NCBI RefSeq assembly: GCF_914767665.1
Contig: NC_059501.1
Location: forward strand, 53,816,798-53,880,797
Reading direction: 5' to 3'
DNA length: 64,000 bases
Source of the DNA: Harmonia axyridis
Taxonomy: Eukaryota > Arthropoda > Insecta > Coleoptera > Coccinellidae
The notes under the pieces were generated by a model. It worked only from the letters and a program-made list of their open reading frames with translations. It was not told the origin of the DNA and ran no database searches. The position numbers and the translations under genes were made by a program. This document shows positions 1 to 14,129 of the stretch, in pieces. How positions within the stretch are numbered: position 1 is the stretch's first letter; every line of letters begins with the position of its first letter.

Positions 1-59
1 AATCAAAAGTCGAAAATACGCCAAAGTAAGTGACATACTATGGTATGGTACACCGATTG

Positions 60-865
60 TTGAATATTCCACAAAATTTTATAATGTTGATAGTAATCTA
101 CATTCCAAATATGGTTATGCTCCGACGCGTACTTTCGGAGATACGAATTTTCGAAATATAAGGGTTGGAAAAACTACCCCTGGATCCCAAGGGAAGTCAA
201 TAATTTTTTCACAGTTTATTCACATCGTTAATAGTAATCTACATTCCAAATATGGTTATGCTCCGACGCGTATTTACGAAGTTACGAATTTTCGAAATAT
301 AAGGGTTGGAAAAACTACCCCTGGATCCCTAGGGAAGTCAATCATTTTTTCACAGTTCATTCACATCGTTAATAGTAATCTACATTCCAAATATGGTTAT
401 GCTCCGAAGCGTATTTACGAAGTTACGAATTTTCGAAATATAAGGGTTGGAAAAAAACTACCCCTGGATCCCTAGGGAAGTCAATCATTTTTTTCACAGT
501 TCATTCACATCGTTAATAGTAATCTACATTCCAAATATGGTTATGCTCCGAAGCGTATTTACGAAGTTACGAATTTTCGAAATATAAGGGTTGGAAAAAC
601 TACCCCTGGATCCCTAGGGAAGTCAATCATTTTTTTCACAGCTTATTCACATCGTTAATAGTAATCTACATTCCAAATATGGTTATGCTCAGACGCGTAC
701 TATCGGAGATACGAATTTTCGAAATATAAGGGTTGGAAAAAATACCCCTGGATCCCAAGGGATGTCAATAATTTTTGTCACAGTTCATTCACATCGCTAA
801 TAGTAATCTATATTTCGAATATGGTTATGCTCCGACGCGTACTTCCTTAGATATGAATTTTTCAA
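60..865. repeat. Satellite array, ~142-bp monomer
   Basis: Five full tandem copies and a partial sixth are visible. The landmark TAGTAATCTACATTCC recurs at about 91, 232, 373, 517 and 659, with a diverged copy at 801, so the spacings are 141, 141, 144, 142 and 142 bp. Each monomer carries a conserved core, AAGGGTTGGAAAAACTACCC, followed by a GGATCC (BamHI-type) site. Monomers 2-4 are nearly identical, while the two outer ones are more diverged. The array decays into unrelated sequence at both ends, so this is a short dispersed block and not the edge of a long one. No coding potential is seen. Confidence 0.93.
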
Positions 866-3800
866 GTTAGACTGATGATAATTTGAATAAAAACGTTGCT
901 AAAATATCCCGAGATATATAGAAAATCAATATTTCCTCCAACGGATACTCCGAATACTATACGGAATCCACTTCCTAAATTTCTATCCGATCTAGTGAAT
1001 AGTTCCATAATAAATCGTTTTTTTGCCACACGCCACTGGTCACCGCCTTCGGGTGTTTCCGTCTGCTGGAAACGGTCTGCCAAATTCACACCGGATCCTA
1101 TAGGCACCTTGGGAAAATATTTGATCATGTTGAATAGGCTGATCCGTTTGTAATTATCGATCGCAAGGAGAATCACAAAATATCAATATTTGTATCTGTG
1201 GCACTCAGAACAATGGTCAATGACTAAGGTGTAGATTTTGACGATTTTTATGAAACTGTCGATATCTCGAAAACTAAGACACTTTCAGTGAAATCAAATT
1301 TGGATATTCCGATTCGGGCCTGACGTCGGTTTGCAGGACACCCTGTATAGATACGGCTTCTTCAGGTTTCGATATAATTTGCTGAAATTTTAGAATCTTA
1401 CATACCTACTATTTATAATTGCATGCTTTGCGATCAATTACATAAGTTGATGTATATCTCCAGTAATAGAAAATGTCGGTTTCTAGGCATGGATAAATTG
1501 TCTAAAATATGTTTGTTAACGGCTATAAGAGCAACATATGTTTTCTTTGCGGCGATAACACGATAAAAATGTTATTGCTGACTAATCTGATCAATTATTG
1601 ATTCATTTCTATCTATGTATAATAAAATATTTGAATTCCATAGGATCCCTCATAAGTATTTACGATTATTTAAAAATAGACAATAATTTTATATTTCTCA
1701 CAGAATAAATGATATGAATTTGGAAACGTAGGGTATATTAGCTTTATGATTCAGCCTCGGGTTTGGCCATTTTTATAACTTATTAGATACTCTGTGATAA
1801 CTCTTCCTCATTGAGTAACATATAGGCATTTCATTGATAGATTGCAGTACGTTACAATATATTTTTGAAGTTTAAGAAATAACACTTCAAACCAGTCAGT
1901 AATGCAGTAAATAATAAAATTGTTGTCGTGATTTTGTAGATTAAAATTTTTATTTTTAAATAACACTGGAATTGAATTTTATAGGTAAGTACCAACAAAT
2001 CTTCCTTTTATTTCCTATTACAACTTACAACTATCACCATGTTTCGCTATGGAGATCGAAGGTGTATTTGGTAGGGATCACTTAGTGCCAAACTGATATT
2101 TCCATCAGAGATCGCAGAATGAAACGTTGCAATCATTTTAGGGAGGGCGTACCTTCAAAATTGACTGAGAATGCCCCGCCAAACCTGTATAGCAAGAGGT
2201 CTCGTGGTCACAAAAAAAATTATTGCTCCTATGAACCAAAGGTAACATTCTAGGATATTCTATGGATGCCTAGAAATTCACTTATATTTTGTATTATAGT
2301 CAATATATCAACTTATGAAATTGTTAACGTGATCGCATATAATGTAATAATTAACTGTATATTTTATAGATTTAACTTGAATCAAAGAATAAATATACTT
2401 ATAAAAAAATACTCAATTCTACAACTTAACTTCACATGAATAGGTAAACTTCGGGTTTTACATAATAAACATAATAAGATTCTCAGGATAAAAAATACTA
2501 CTTAATTTTCATTCCCAACAAACATGCAAAAAAATATATATTCGAGAGATTTTCAATAGAACAAAGTGTATATATCTGGTTTTCTACTTACCGATTTTGA
2601 ATGCAACTTGGACTTCTTCATGCTGACTGCGCGTAATCTCACTAGACACTATTTCTACCATTGTTTCACAGAGATCGATGATTTATGAGATCTGAAAAAA
2701 GAGGGAAATGAGAATAGTGAAATGTTGTCATCTAGTTTTTCATCAAATCGTCATATAAGAGGGAATATAATGCCTGCAGAAAGTGTTGATATTTTGGATA
2801 ATTGTGTAGTAGACTGTTTGATTATACTAAGATTTGGGGTTTATGGGTACAGCAGTCAATAAAACAAGTGGTTACTCTTTTTTTCTAATATTCAAGCTTT
2901 CGGAATTATTCTATTCCTTCATCAGGAGCAGAAAATTGAGGTTTTTTGTCTCCTTTGGTTTCGGATTTTATGTGGTACTGAACCATCGTCCATCACATAT
3001 CAATGAAGGTTTATTATGAATATTCTTTCTCAAATATACCAGCACTATGAAATTGAACGAATACAATAAACTATACCAAATTTTTAGAACTCTAATAGTT
3101 GCATGCAGGTGTTATCGGTTATTCTCTATCATTCGTTGTACCTAGTCGAATAAAGAAATTTTAAAGAGCCAATTTTATCGAAATCGAATAGGCGCTCTAG
3201 TAATGAAAATACAACTATATGTACTAAAATGCACCTTCAAGAGCTATACATCTTTTTTTACTATAGACTCATAGAGCGTCGAACTTTTAAATAATGCAGG
3301 ACGTTTTTTGATCAAATCGACAAAATTTCCTTCGATAAATTGGACTAGGTAATTTTGAATTGAAAAATACGATTTCAAATGAAATTGAAAAGAGAGAAAT
3401 AACAGTCTCCTTTGAATAAAATTCAGATAAATGAGGATAGGTGAGCGGAGAAATCTTATTTTGCTGGGGTGCCAACATGTCTGGCGTCGGCCCTGTTAAC
3501 GGATTCATCCAGTTTTCAGACTACTCAAAAGTGGTGTATAATAAGATAGTATTATTATTTAGGAGCAAGTTTTTGCCCGTTTGCGTTTTATCTACTACAA
3601 TCTGGTAGCATATAAATCTCCCTGCAAGACAAATGAAAATAACAGGAGGACAGCTTCAAGAAGACATTAGTTAGTAGGTGAACGTTCCACTATTTTTGAC
3701 AATAGTAATGAAGAATAGATATAACGCGAAATATAGAAAATGACAACATAGGGGTATTTAAGTCAGTTAAGATATATTAACAAATGAATGTTCCACTACG

Positions 3801-4225
3801 AGTTTCTCAGAAGCTGAAGATGATCGGGATGAAAAGCAATAAATATCAAACATTTTTGATGATTTGGTACCAAAAGTAAAGTGAACAGGTATCAGGCAGA
3901 ATATAAAAGTTATTATATTAATCGGCAATAGAAACTGGCTAAACCTTCGCAACAAATCAATACGTAAATTAAATGGAATATAATTCCTTAATTTGCGTAG
4001 TTGATACGAGATATAGAAATACTCATGTTATTTGGCTTACTCAAACGAATTTTTATTTATATGCCAGCATATAAAAATAAATATACAGACATGTCTATGC
4101 GAGGTCTAGATTATATAAAGTTTAAATTTAGGTTTGATTGTCCCCTTCTGGAAAATATATAGAAAAATCCACGTTGTATCATTTTAAACCCTAGTATGAA
4201 TACATTTCAAGACATTCCAGAGCTG
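866..4225. other. AT-rich stretch without a recognised gene
   Basis: No domain, splice-consistent exon chain or RNA gene is seen. A 104-codon minus-strand reading frame at 862-1176 overlaps an 85-codon plus-strand frame, and neither resembles a family I know. A repeat end of the CACCCTGTAT type sits at about 1339-1348, which suggests that at least part of 0.9-1.35 kb is an old transposable element. Confidence 0.6.
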
Positions 4226-4261
4226 AATTGTCTTTTTATTCGATTGAAAAGAGGAAGGTAT

Positions 4262-4930
4262 GCTGCTTTCAACGATTGAAAATAATATTAGCAAAACGAC
4301 CGTCACAGTTACGGTTCCGACACAATATCCTCTTCAAAAAACTTTACACTTGGCACATTTGCGGCTCTATGACTTCGACAACTTCACGAATTTCAACTTT
4401 GAGGTCTTCAATCGATTGTTGACCTTATCTTCCACGTGGCCGCAAAGAAAAAAGTTTGAGGGTGTTAAATCACAAGATCTCGATGGCCAATTGTGATCAC
4501 CTCAAGAAATAACACGGCCGGTAAACTGTTTTTGCGAAATTGCTAGTGTTTCGGTGCTCGTGAGGTGCGTAGCCTACTTTTGTTGAAAATAAACATCGTT
4601 CACGTCAATATTTTCTTCCCTTCATACAAAATCATTGATCGCAGCTCGATAAAATAATTGATCAATCGTTTCATCAAGAGTTTCACCAGCCTCAATTTCG
4701 AATAAGTAAGGCCGAATAAGTAATTCTCGGTTGTTCTTTAGCGGCACAACCGGCTTCGATTTTTCACATAACTTACTTTTCCCAACAACCCAAATTTTCC
4801 ACCAGTTCAATTACTATCGGTCGAGAAGGTGATTCACGACGACTCAAAAGTGGTTTGATTTTGCAAACATTAACTTCGAAATCTTCTGATAGTGCATTTC
4901 ATTGCGTTGTTGAAGCGTGTATCGTTCCAT
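4262..4930 (-). pseudogene. IS630/mariner-like transposase remnant
   Basis: Read on the minus strand, the copy begins at 4930 with Met-Glu-Arg-Tyr-Thr-Leu-Gln, the amino terminus of a widespread arthropod transposase of the IS630-Tc1-mariner superfamily. The C-terminal half is recognisable at about 4270-4520: a FPGRVISRGD-like stretch, then NWPSRSCDLTPSNFFLCGHV (the NWPPRSPDLTPLDFFLWG block), ending in a CxRxxCDGRFANIIFN tail. The frame is broken by stops and frameshifts, and the central DDE portion is mostly missing. The same family recurs on the plus strand at 37541-38020. It is a dead fossil copy, and family membership rests on motif memory, not alignment. Confidence 0.8.
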
Positions 4931-6049
4931 TTTTACTAATGGCGTAGTTCTTACTTTCAAATATCAAAAAATGACTAGTGACTATTTCAAAACTTTTTAT
5001 AATGAAATTTCCAAAAGGGCATCCCAGTAAATCAATTGTGTTCAATTTTGGAAACATTAGCGGAAAAAAATTATCATACCCAGAATACCAAGTAGTTTAC
5101 ATATTTTAATTTATGGAATTCTTATTTGGAATAAAAAAAATTGTTCTTCTATAATCGAGAGTTTATTTCGGGCAAATACAAGAGCGTACCTACATGAAAT
5201 TTTAAACAAAATATTTTGTCGTAGCTCATTTTATCTTCCTAGCTTGGGAATACGATCAATAATCTTCAAGTCAAAATTTCAAAGAATCAAATGAAAAAAA
5301 ATCTTTCGTCCGATATATTAAGATACTGAATAAATTATTCTTCACTTGTTATATTTCTATTCTTCTAGTATGCATATGTTTCAGAATTAAAAATTTTTTG
5401 GATTTTAATTTCGATTTCGGAACAAAAAACCTCGGTTCGAATCCCGACTCTAGATATTTCTCGAGAAATTTTTAGATGAATATTTATTACATATATTATT
5501 TCCGAGCCTACCGAAAGTAAGATAGTTGTTTCATGCGCCCTTGGAGACCACAAAAATAAATAAGGGTGTTTAAAGTTCAACTGCCTATTTCACGTTTCTG
5601 GATAAATTTGAAATCTGAAAATTTGAAATATGATATTGTTCGCCATTCCCTATTCAGCTAAATGAGTCTGTTTGAAGATTATCCTTATTTTTCCGGCACT
5701 CAGAAGAAATAGTGTCCTAATCTGAAAATCTTAACTTATGATCAAATTTTGTTCATAATTTTTGGCACAATATTTGAAACATCCTGTGATGATATTTCCC
5801 AAGTTCAAGAGATGCACGAGATTCCAACATCATTCTACATTGAATCGAGTTCACGCATAGCATGTTCATAGTAAAAATAATCCACATAATAGTTATTATG
5901 GTAAATTCTTTTTTTTTCAGTTTTGTTGTTTATCTTTCAAAAATTATCATTAATTATCATTATTATAATGATTGAGGATGGAAATCTTGTTAATATTTAA
6001 GAAATAAAATATATTTGTTTGTATTTTTTTTAGGTGCCGGAGCTTCGTA
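4931..6049. other. No gene recognised
   Basis: AT-rich sequence with only short reading frames. A B-box-like GGTTCGAATCC lies at about 5432-5442, but it lacks a matching tRNA fold or convincing A box, so no tRNA is called. Confidence 0.5.
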
Positions 6050-6130
6050 GATATATTAGCTGAATGGAAAAATCACAAACAAAAAAAACCCTCCAATAGG
6101 CAGGCGAACTTGAAACACCCTGTATATAAA
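6050..6130. repeat. Terminus of a CACCCTGTATA-ended transposon
   Basis: The segment CCAATAGGCAGGCGAACTTG followed by AAACACCCTGTATA is nearly the same as the end at 38240-38295, where it closes an IS630/mariner-like remnant. This is probably a solo or deleted end of the same family. Confidence 0.6.
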
Positions 6131-7089
6131 GAGTAATTCATCATTATGTTATTTTTGTGTAGATGGGAACTTCTGTTCTGAATAAATTCAGCATGAAGAT
6201 TTGAGTTATTATAAACAAAATTTCAACAAAGTCTGATCTGTTGTTATGAAAATTTTGGGGATAATTTTTTGAAATTATTCTCCAATTGTCTGTGATTTTG
6301 GCAACACGACGAACATAAAATTTTGTAAGACGGAAATTGCTATTTTACATCTAAATACTTGTGTTTTTTGTGTATTTTGAATTTGTAGTTCGTAATTTTC
6401 AAGAAAATAGAATTTCGAATATCTCTTTTTATGGAACCTATGATCGAATTCGACTCATTATGGCAGCAGTGCTAATCTCCAAAGAATTTTAATTTTAAGT
6501 TTTTCCGTTCGAGAGTTGTCATGTTAACTGACGGCAGGCACCATAAGATATTGTCATCGTGATGAAATGTTAGAGTTAAAGAACATCTGTTCGAAAATAG
6601 CAAATGGAAAATTTTTTCAACTCTGAAGTTGTATCCAGAATGAAAAATTGCTCCATTGCTTCTTTCAGTTCGCTACACCCTTGAAAGAGTGGCTATTAAG
6701 TCCGTTCACAATTACAAAGTTTTTCCATTTCAAATGTAATTTTCCAGATCCGACCGAAATTAATTCCGTTGCATAGAGCAAGATTTGCTGTTTCGAATGT
6801 GCGGCCTGATTACATACCCTTAATAAGTTAGATCTAGCGAATTGGAATCAACCAATTACTTTGCCGCACATCTGTTCCACGACATAACAAGACCTAATTG
6901 TTGTGTTTAATAGGCAATTCCATTCGACGACTGAAGAACAACGTCGCAAGGTTATCGAGAAAATGTGTCTTTCATTGAATGAATTGATTTCAAAATGGAA
7001 TGTGGTTGGAGTTGGAATGTCTACTTGAATGTTCGCTTTTATCAGTGGCAGCTACCACCGTATCAATGATACGAGCGTCGAAGTTGTAA

Positions 7090-7591
7090 GGGCCTCAACA
7101 TGTTGCGATAAGCCCCTAATGCAGATGTTTTTATGTCTGACTGCAGATGGAGTTGATAAAAGAGGACAATCTGTGCGAACAGTGACAACCAAAAGGTGGA
7201 GCTGAAGCTTTTCATAGCACAAGGAAAGAAACGAATCCGTACAGGGTGTTCCAAATTAATGCGTTTGAGCAGAGCATTGAAAGACAAACGGCCGCAATAC
7301 AACGAGAGACATGATAAATTGATTTTACAGCATGGAAATGTCCATGTTGAGAAAGTGGTCAAGATATTCTTGGAAACGTTGAAATGGGACCTATCTGACC
7401 CACCGTATTATCTTGACGATAGTCCCTCGGACTATCACTTGTTGCGATCAATGGTACATGGCCTGGCTGACCAGCATTTCCTGTTTTTTGAAGAAGTTAA
7501 AAATTTGATCGATTCGTGGATCGCTTCAGAAGATGACCAGATGACCCGAAAGATGGGAAAAAGTAGTGACCAGCGATGGATAATATTTTGA
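7090..7591 (+). pseudogene. mariner transposase remnant, C-terminal half
   Basis: The frame from 7196 carries LMRLSRALKDKRPQYNERHD, then LILQHGNVHVEKVVK, then a PSDYHLLRSMVHGLADQHF block and KNLIDSWIAS. This is the C-terminal half of a mariner transposase of the type fused in human SETMAR. The catalytic Asp of the HDN block is Gly here (HGN), and the SPDIAPSDYHL block is changed to LDDSPSDYHL, so the third acidic position is kept but the enzyme is dead. Weak matches to the WDQKG segment upstream lie in other frames, at about 7160-7190. The N-terminal part is absent or unrecognisable. The final 30 codons are frameshifted relative to the LPERWEKVV block. Confidence 0.9.
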
Positions 7592-7942
7592 ATCATAAAT
7601 GTATAACCACTTTTTTACAATGAAGCCTAGAATTTCAGGAAAAACGGCGGAAGCTGAGTTCTACGCCTATTTGCAATTAACACAAAATGAACTAAATTTT
7701 GAAATGAATGAAAAAATTGTATATAAGGTGCCCCCATCAAAATATTGAGTCCAAAAAAATCAATATCTTTGAAACGGAAGACATTTTTGAATAACCGGTA
7801 ACGTATGCTTTTCTACAAATTTGCGGTTGAGAAACTGCGTTGAAAAATATAGGTTGTTCCATTTACATAATACCAACTCTCCTCTATATCTCTGAAACGG
7901 TATAAATGATTTCTATGATATGATATCAGTATCATATAAACC

Positions 7943-8100
7943 ATAAGGCTAAGTTCAGATGATCGCGCGACTAGAAATACAGAGAAGTCATACGCGCGAT
8001 GTTGCGCGACCATATGAACATTTGTATATAACTCCTCTGTATATTTAGTCGAGCGGTTTGTGGTTCGCGGGTTCACGCGCGACCATCTGAACTGACCCTA
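7943..8100. mobile_element. MITE-like element, ~158 bp, short TIRs
   Basis: The left end AAGGCTAAGTTCAGATGATC and the reverse complement of the right end (TAGGGTCAGTTCAGATGGTC) match over about 30 bp, continuing into GCGCGAC. The interior is CG-rich compared with the surroundings and has no coding capacity. It is a non-autonomous DNA transposon, and the superfamily is not determined. Confidence 0.75.
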
Positions 8101-10215
8101 AAAATTACAAAATTTGGTTTTGACGTCAGAAATTAATTATAATAGTATAATGAATGATGACTCAACCAGCTGAATTTACATTAGCGAAAATCGCTCGTGA
8201 ATGTCACTCGCTTCGAACTAAATACCTAAAAAAATCATTCGAGCCGAATTCAGTTAGATAGTTTCAGCATAAATTAGGAAGCTAAGATCCCCTAGCTAAT
8301 TTCTTTTAACGCATCTTCCCGTTTCATTTATTTCGATTGAAATAATTTTTGTTGTTTGTATTCCACAAGTATTCTCGATCCTTTGTTGCACGGGCAAAAA
8401 GCGACTAAGCTCTAGCTCGCATCGAGGGCCCAAACACCTAACAGCTTAGGGGAGCGGAGACACAATTTCCTCACAAAATTATTTCGCTAAAGAATAGCAC
8501 CTAGTGTAGATGAAGCTTTATATTTTCAGTAGATTATTTTTTTAAATGGATTTTTCACTATTATTCATCTGAAGGTTATGGATTAATATGTTATAAGTAG
8601 CAATCCTTATTTGTACCAACATTCAATATCAATGATCTTTATAGATGGTTTCTGAGGAAAGCCCTGCATGAGGGTCGATGTATGGAGGAATGGATTTCAT
8701 TTTTCAATATTATACTTTGGACATCATTCGGGTATTTATAAGAATCAAATGTGTTATAAATATGGAGTTAGATACATACCGAAATTAAAAAAAAAAAAGA
8801 TTATATTGAATACAATAAAAGCATCTCAGAATTCTACAATTTCGGATCTTTGAATTTGCAAATATCATCCAAATTTCGAAGCATTGGAATTAATTTCATT
8901 GAAAGCTTCTGTTTAATGAAGAGATTTTCATCATTCAAAATTTGCAGCATTTTGTAGGAACTGTTTTCTATATTCAATACTTATTGCTAGAATAGTATTG
9001 AAAAATGAAATAACTACAAAAAAAATACCTTCAAAAGCTCATTATTGAAAAATAGTTATTATGTAAATTTCGAAGTAGGTGCATTTAATATTTTCACATT
9101 CAACACAAAGTATCGTGAAACATGAAAAATGATAAATTTCCTCTTTAAATATTTTTTATCGATATCTAGCGGCGAGATTTAAACCTGGATAAAAATTCCA
9201 AAAATCAGAGTTCCGAAACAATAAGTGTGGTGGAAACTACGGTGTTCAATTTCATCGTAGTAATGCATGTTTTCAAGATATGATCCCTTAAATTTTATTA
9301 CTCGATTTTCAGTTCTTAAAATTCATAGACCGTGTTTTTGAGCTTGAAGGATCAACAATACCGTATAGCTAGTAGCTATGCCAATACGGGCGTATTTCTT
9401 CACTCGATTTTAGGATTTCACAAATTCCAAAACATGAACTAGGTATGTGAATTTCAATAGGGTTATTTTTGAACATAATAAACTGAAACATATTCTAGCA
9501 AATAAACAATAATCAAGCTATATTCATAAGCCTATAAAAAGTTAATTATTAAATTAGGAAAGTTATAGAACCACTGTTCTAATAATTATTCTAATCAGAG
9601 GTCAATGTAATCACTAGTTGACTATGCATAAATTCCAATTGATCATATTATGATTCACGAATAATTACTTATTTGTAGGTAATTAAATTTTGCTCCAGTT
9701 ACTGGTTCAGAGCAATATCACAATTAATATAAGATCATTTACCTCATAAAGATTGTTACTTGTCTACATATGATTTTGGATCCAGAGTATTCATTTTCAA
9801 TCAGTAGATCAAATTGGTGTTAATTTTTTTTATGATTTGGGTTCGAATTTGGGTTAAAGCTACTAGTATGGATGATTATTTTTACGTTATTTCGGAACTG
9901 ACGTTTTTACTATGGAAATGTTTTTTTATAATTGACGGAATTCATCTTGAATTGATTGAGAGTATAATGACTTCATCTCCACAAAATTTATTTAAAACAG
10001 TAATTGTTTCCACAAGTAGAATGTTACTTCTTCAGGTGATTAAGGTATCCAAAATTTTGATTAACATTAGTTTCCTCAAAACGATGAAATTTTAGAAATT
10101 CCAGGGATTCATCAAAGGTGATCCGGTCAGGTCTGTCTACAGTTGTTTATTGAACTCTGGATATCGGAATATTTTTTTAGAAGCAATGAAAATAAATATT
10201 TGCATTTTTGCATAC
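8101..10215. other. No gene recognised
   Basis: AT-rich sequence with scattered short frames and no family match. It includes an A-rich run near 8788-8800. Nothing here can be supported as a gene. Confidence 0.5.
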
Positions 10216-10805
10216 AGGGTGTTTCATAAACATTTCGACCAAATTCAGCATGTTGTTCTCTGAGTCATTTGGAGTCCAGAAAGTTCAGGCTTAAATTCTG
10301 AAATGCTTCATTTCCTTAATAAATCACAGAGATCTTGATATTTTTGATATGGCTTGAAATATTTGAAAGAGATTTGGTAAAGATCAATACTTCAATTAGT
10401 TCAATACTTCGTCTCGAGTCAACAGTTGCATGCGTAATGGCATTGACTTTCATATTTTTGGTGAAAAAAATAAAACTCCAGTGCTTTTTTCCGAAATCAA
10501 ATTCGGTCAAACAGTTCTTATTCAATTTAAAACAAAAAATTTTCTAATAATGAGAAAAAAAAAAGTCTCTGTGCTCCTTCTCTAGAATGCATCACTGACG
10601 AATTGAAAATCAATTTGATTACATCAAAAACCCTTTTAAATTAAAAGAATTGTTGAAAATCTTCGCCTCCGGCTAAGATACAGAAGTCTAGTCTTCTAAT
10701 GCCGTTTCGTAAATATCGAGGAATTTTTCATTATCTTTTTCAGAAAATATGTAACGCCCTATATCTTGAAAACGAAGTATTTCCGGACACAGGCCGAAAA
10801 GACCT
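10216..10805. repeat. Degenerate CAGGGTG-ended transposon
   Basis: The left edge reads TACAGGGTGTTTCATAAAC. The right portion, at about 10748-10790, reads CGCCCTATATCTTGAAAACGAAGTATTTCCGGAC, resembling the subterminal motif CACCCTGTATCTCGGAAACGAAGCATTTCCGGAC of the well-preserved element at 41611-42814. It has no open transposase. Confidence 0.5.
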
Positions 10806-13800
10806 TTCCGACACGAAATAACTCATCAGGGAATAATATCCTGAATTTGTTCGCAATGTTCATGAAGCACCATGTACATATAATAATATAAAATAGATGT
10901 AAATTAGAATATGAGTAACCATACTCATCAACATAAGTAAACACGCAGTTGACGAAAGAATGGCTATGCTGGTAGTTATTTTACTTCGAATCACTTCAAT
11001 TTAGGAATACCTACAGAGCAATTAAAAAAAAAATATTCGAATACTAATATATTATTATTCCATAATTATGTATAAAATAATCAAATCAGCTGAGAAGAAA
11101 ATAAATAAGCAACATTAGATGAAACAAATTCTCTCAATCCATTTTCAATTGTTCACTTTCAGAAATCTTTGTCTTTGCTTTATAACTGATTTCTTAAAAA
11201 ATCGAATTCATTCGTCAAAAAATCCACCTTCAATAGTGATACATTTACTCCAATACTCCCCCAACTTTTCATTACTTATTCTGTAGAAAGATTCATCTTA
11301 CTTTCGAAATAGCCTTCAACTTAGGCTATCACTTCTTCTTCATTAGAGCCAAATTTTTTCCTTGAAGCACTTTCTAACCGTTATTGTCTATGGAGCCCTG
11401 GTTTGTTTCCCATAGAAAAACTATGTGTTTTCAATACACGAAACTTGTTTTTATCCAAATCTCAAACAACATAATGAATGTAGCGTCGCCTCGATCCAGA
11501 TAGAAAAATATCGAATAAGTCAAGGACTTATAACTCTGTTAGTGGTTTGATTTTCATACTGTCAAAATAATGCTTTAGATAGAGTTTGTCATTGATAATC
11601 AAGACCTACTAGACATCTATAATTGACTACGGAGCAACGAACTTGCCCATATTACTGAACAGTAGAATACAGACATTCAACATTTAAAAACTATTTTTTT
11701 TCCAGCGAATCAACAGTTCGTTTCAATACATAAGACAATTATCTATAGAAAATGAAATGGTTCCAACCACTCTTCTTGGATGAGGATGAGCAGTTTTGGT
11801 TAATGAAATAATGGCATGACAATGTATTTGAGTCCAGTATTGTACTATTTGATCGTTTAATAGATTTGATCTTATAGTTGATTATTCCTGTCCTCGCTTC
11901 ATAAAGAATATTAATGATGGGATATACAGGGTGAATCAGTAGTGCTCGATCGGTAGATAATTCCTGGAAATTTTGGGCTAGCAGTTTGATTCAAATTTTG
12001 ACGTAATCGATTGTACTCAGCTTGTACTCAGCTAAATTATTTTTGACTCTACGTTCGTTATCGTAGCAATGAACAAATTTTGTGGGTATTGAATTTTCCT
12101 TGAATTTTCAATGTTTTTAATTATCATTTTTTTCATTGAAAAGTGTTGACCTTTGATTTTTTGCAGTAAACTTACACTAAAATTAATACTTCGTGTTCAA
12201 TTCTCATAAGAAACTTCAAAAACATCAAAAATGTTGTTAATTTTCTCCAATGTTTCCCAATTATTACTCTCTCAATAAAATTGTTCACCTTTAATTCATT
12301 CACAATAAACGTCAGGGCAAATACATTTTGGTTAACTGTGACAGTCTTCTGTATGAATCTAAACATTAGTATGAACCTCTTCTTAATTCACAATTATTAT
12401 GCACTTTTTGTAATTTCTCTTCCATTTCATGGTCACTCAAGTTCTCTATCGAGTTATTTATAGGAGCACATTAATTCCGTGATTGAATACTGAAACGTGT
12501 AGACGAATGAAGAACAAATAATTTATGACATTGTAAGAGTAGGTAAGTATGTATTGTATACATAAAAAATAAACAGTAAAAAAAAAGTATATATTAAAAA
12601 TCAGAAGTCCAAAAGCATTTTAGAAAAAACGCGAATTTGAAACAGATTAATTATTTCCTAAAGCATTCATTATATCTACTGTAATTCACATAAATCATCA
12701 AAATTACTTATCTCTTCACTAGCATGTAATTATTTTGAGCCGACCAGAATGCCTTGCAGGCATGTTTCTTTTTGATATTCTTTCATATCTGATATATTTT
12801 CAAATTTTGAGAATTCCAAAATTCAAATATTCTCTATGCGCTGCAAATTTCATAAGAACGTTTATAATTTTCGCTAAGGAATACTGAAATTTTTTTAAAG
12901 AATACAAAAAATAAATAAATGTACTGATATCAATTTAGGAGCATTAATGGGCTTATTTGAATTCGTTTTCAAATACTTAACCTTCAACCAGTTAAATTAC
13001 AATAAGTAAACCTACTTTTTAGATTTCTGGAAGATCCTATCTACAATAGGAATGTTGCCTATATTTTGGAATTGCTTTTAATTTGTTGATGAGCCCCATA
13101 TAAACACGAAAAAAAAAATGTTCATGGAAAAATATAGAAAGTACCAATAAAAAATACGTAAATAAATGCATAATAAAGTTACCACCATAGACAAACCAAC
13201 TAGTTTATCTATGATAACCACGTGCTAACGGTATGTCAAACGTAACTGATATGAGCTGATATTGACAGTCAAGTCGCTTTGATTATACCATCTGACGTTC
13301 TAAACCATATATGAACTAGTTCTAGATAAGATTAGTTTATCAATGTTCTAAACGTTTCAGTGCTATGACGTCAAATTGCCCTGATTATTGTTCACAGTCA
13401 CGTGCTAGTCGACAAAAATTAACACAATTTTTATTATTATTATTATCATACAATAAGAGTTAAGATTCCTATAAACTCATCATAAAAAAAAACAAAACAT
13501 GCTACACTGATAATAACCATGCCCACCGATCAATTAATCGTCATCGTAATCGTTTTATAACTAAGTGACCCGAGAGGCCGTTTCCTTCTATTTCATGTTT
13601 CCCTTTTTGTTCTGATTTTTTTTCTCGATTATTATTTTTTTTCTGTCTTAGAGTATTAAATTTTTTCATATAATTATTCAATGTAAATCGTGTTATTGTG
13701 TTTTACTCTACTCGGGGGATTGAGTTGAATAGCATTGCTAGACTTCGCTCTTGAGTAGAATGCATCTATCCAATAAAGGCGTTTATTATTATTATTATAT

Positions 13801-14065
13801 ATACCCTAAATTTAAATCAATTTTATTGAATTGAATTCGAGAAATAAGATAATGAAAATGCTACTTCAATATTTTAAAAACAGCCTTTAATGTGTAAAAC
13901 CTAAATTCATTTGATTTTATTATATGACGCAACATCACGCAATATATAATGTTTACCTCGATCGAGACTTCGATATTCACTTATCTGAAGCCAAAACTGC
14001 TGGCATGTAGATGGCTGTATGTTGATATTTCATGTGACATAAAAATTATTCATTGAGTTGATAGG
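10806..14065. other. No host gene recognised; one repeat end
   Basis: AT-rich sequence. A repeat starting TACAGGGTGAATCAGTAGTG at about 11934 runs to about 12060 and has a second copy at 29556-29690. ATT microsatellite runs occur near 13428-13447 and 13783-13797. No coding exon can be supported. Confidence 0.5.
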
Positions 14066-14129
14066 TTGATCCTCCGCATACACACCAAAAATTTCAATTT
14101 GATAACTGATTTTACCGGATTCACAAAAA

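Noticed and set aside
862..1176. 104-codon minus-strand frame next to the satellite
   Set aside because: An overlapping plus-strand frame of 85 codons exists, no protein family is recognised, and a transposon-type end follows at about 1340.
5428..5446. tRNA B-box-like GGTTCGAATCC
   Set aside because: No A box at the right distance, and no acceptor or anticodon stem can be drawn.
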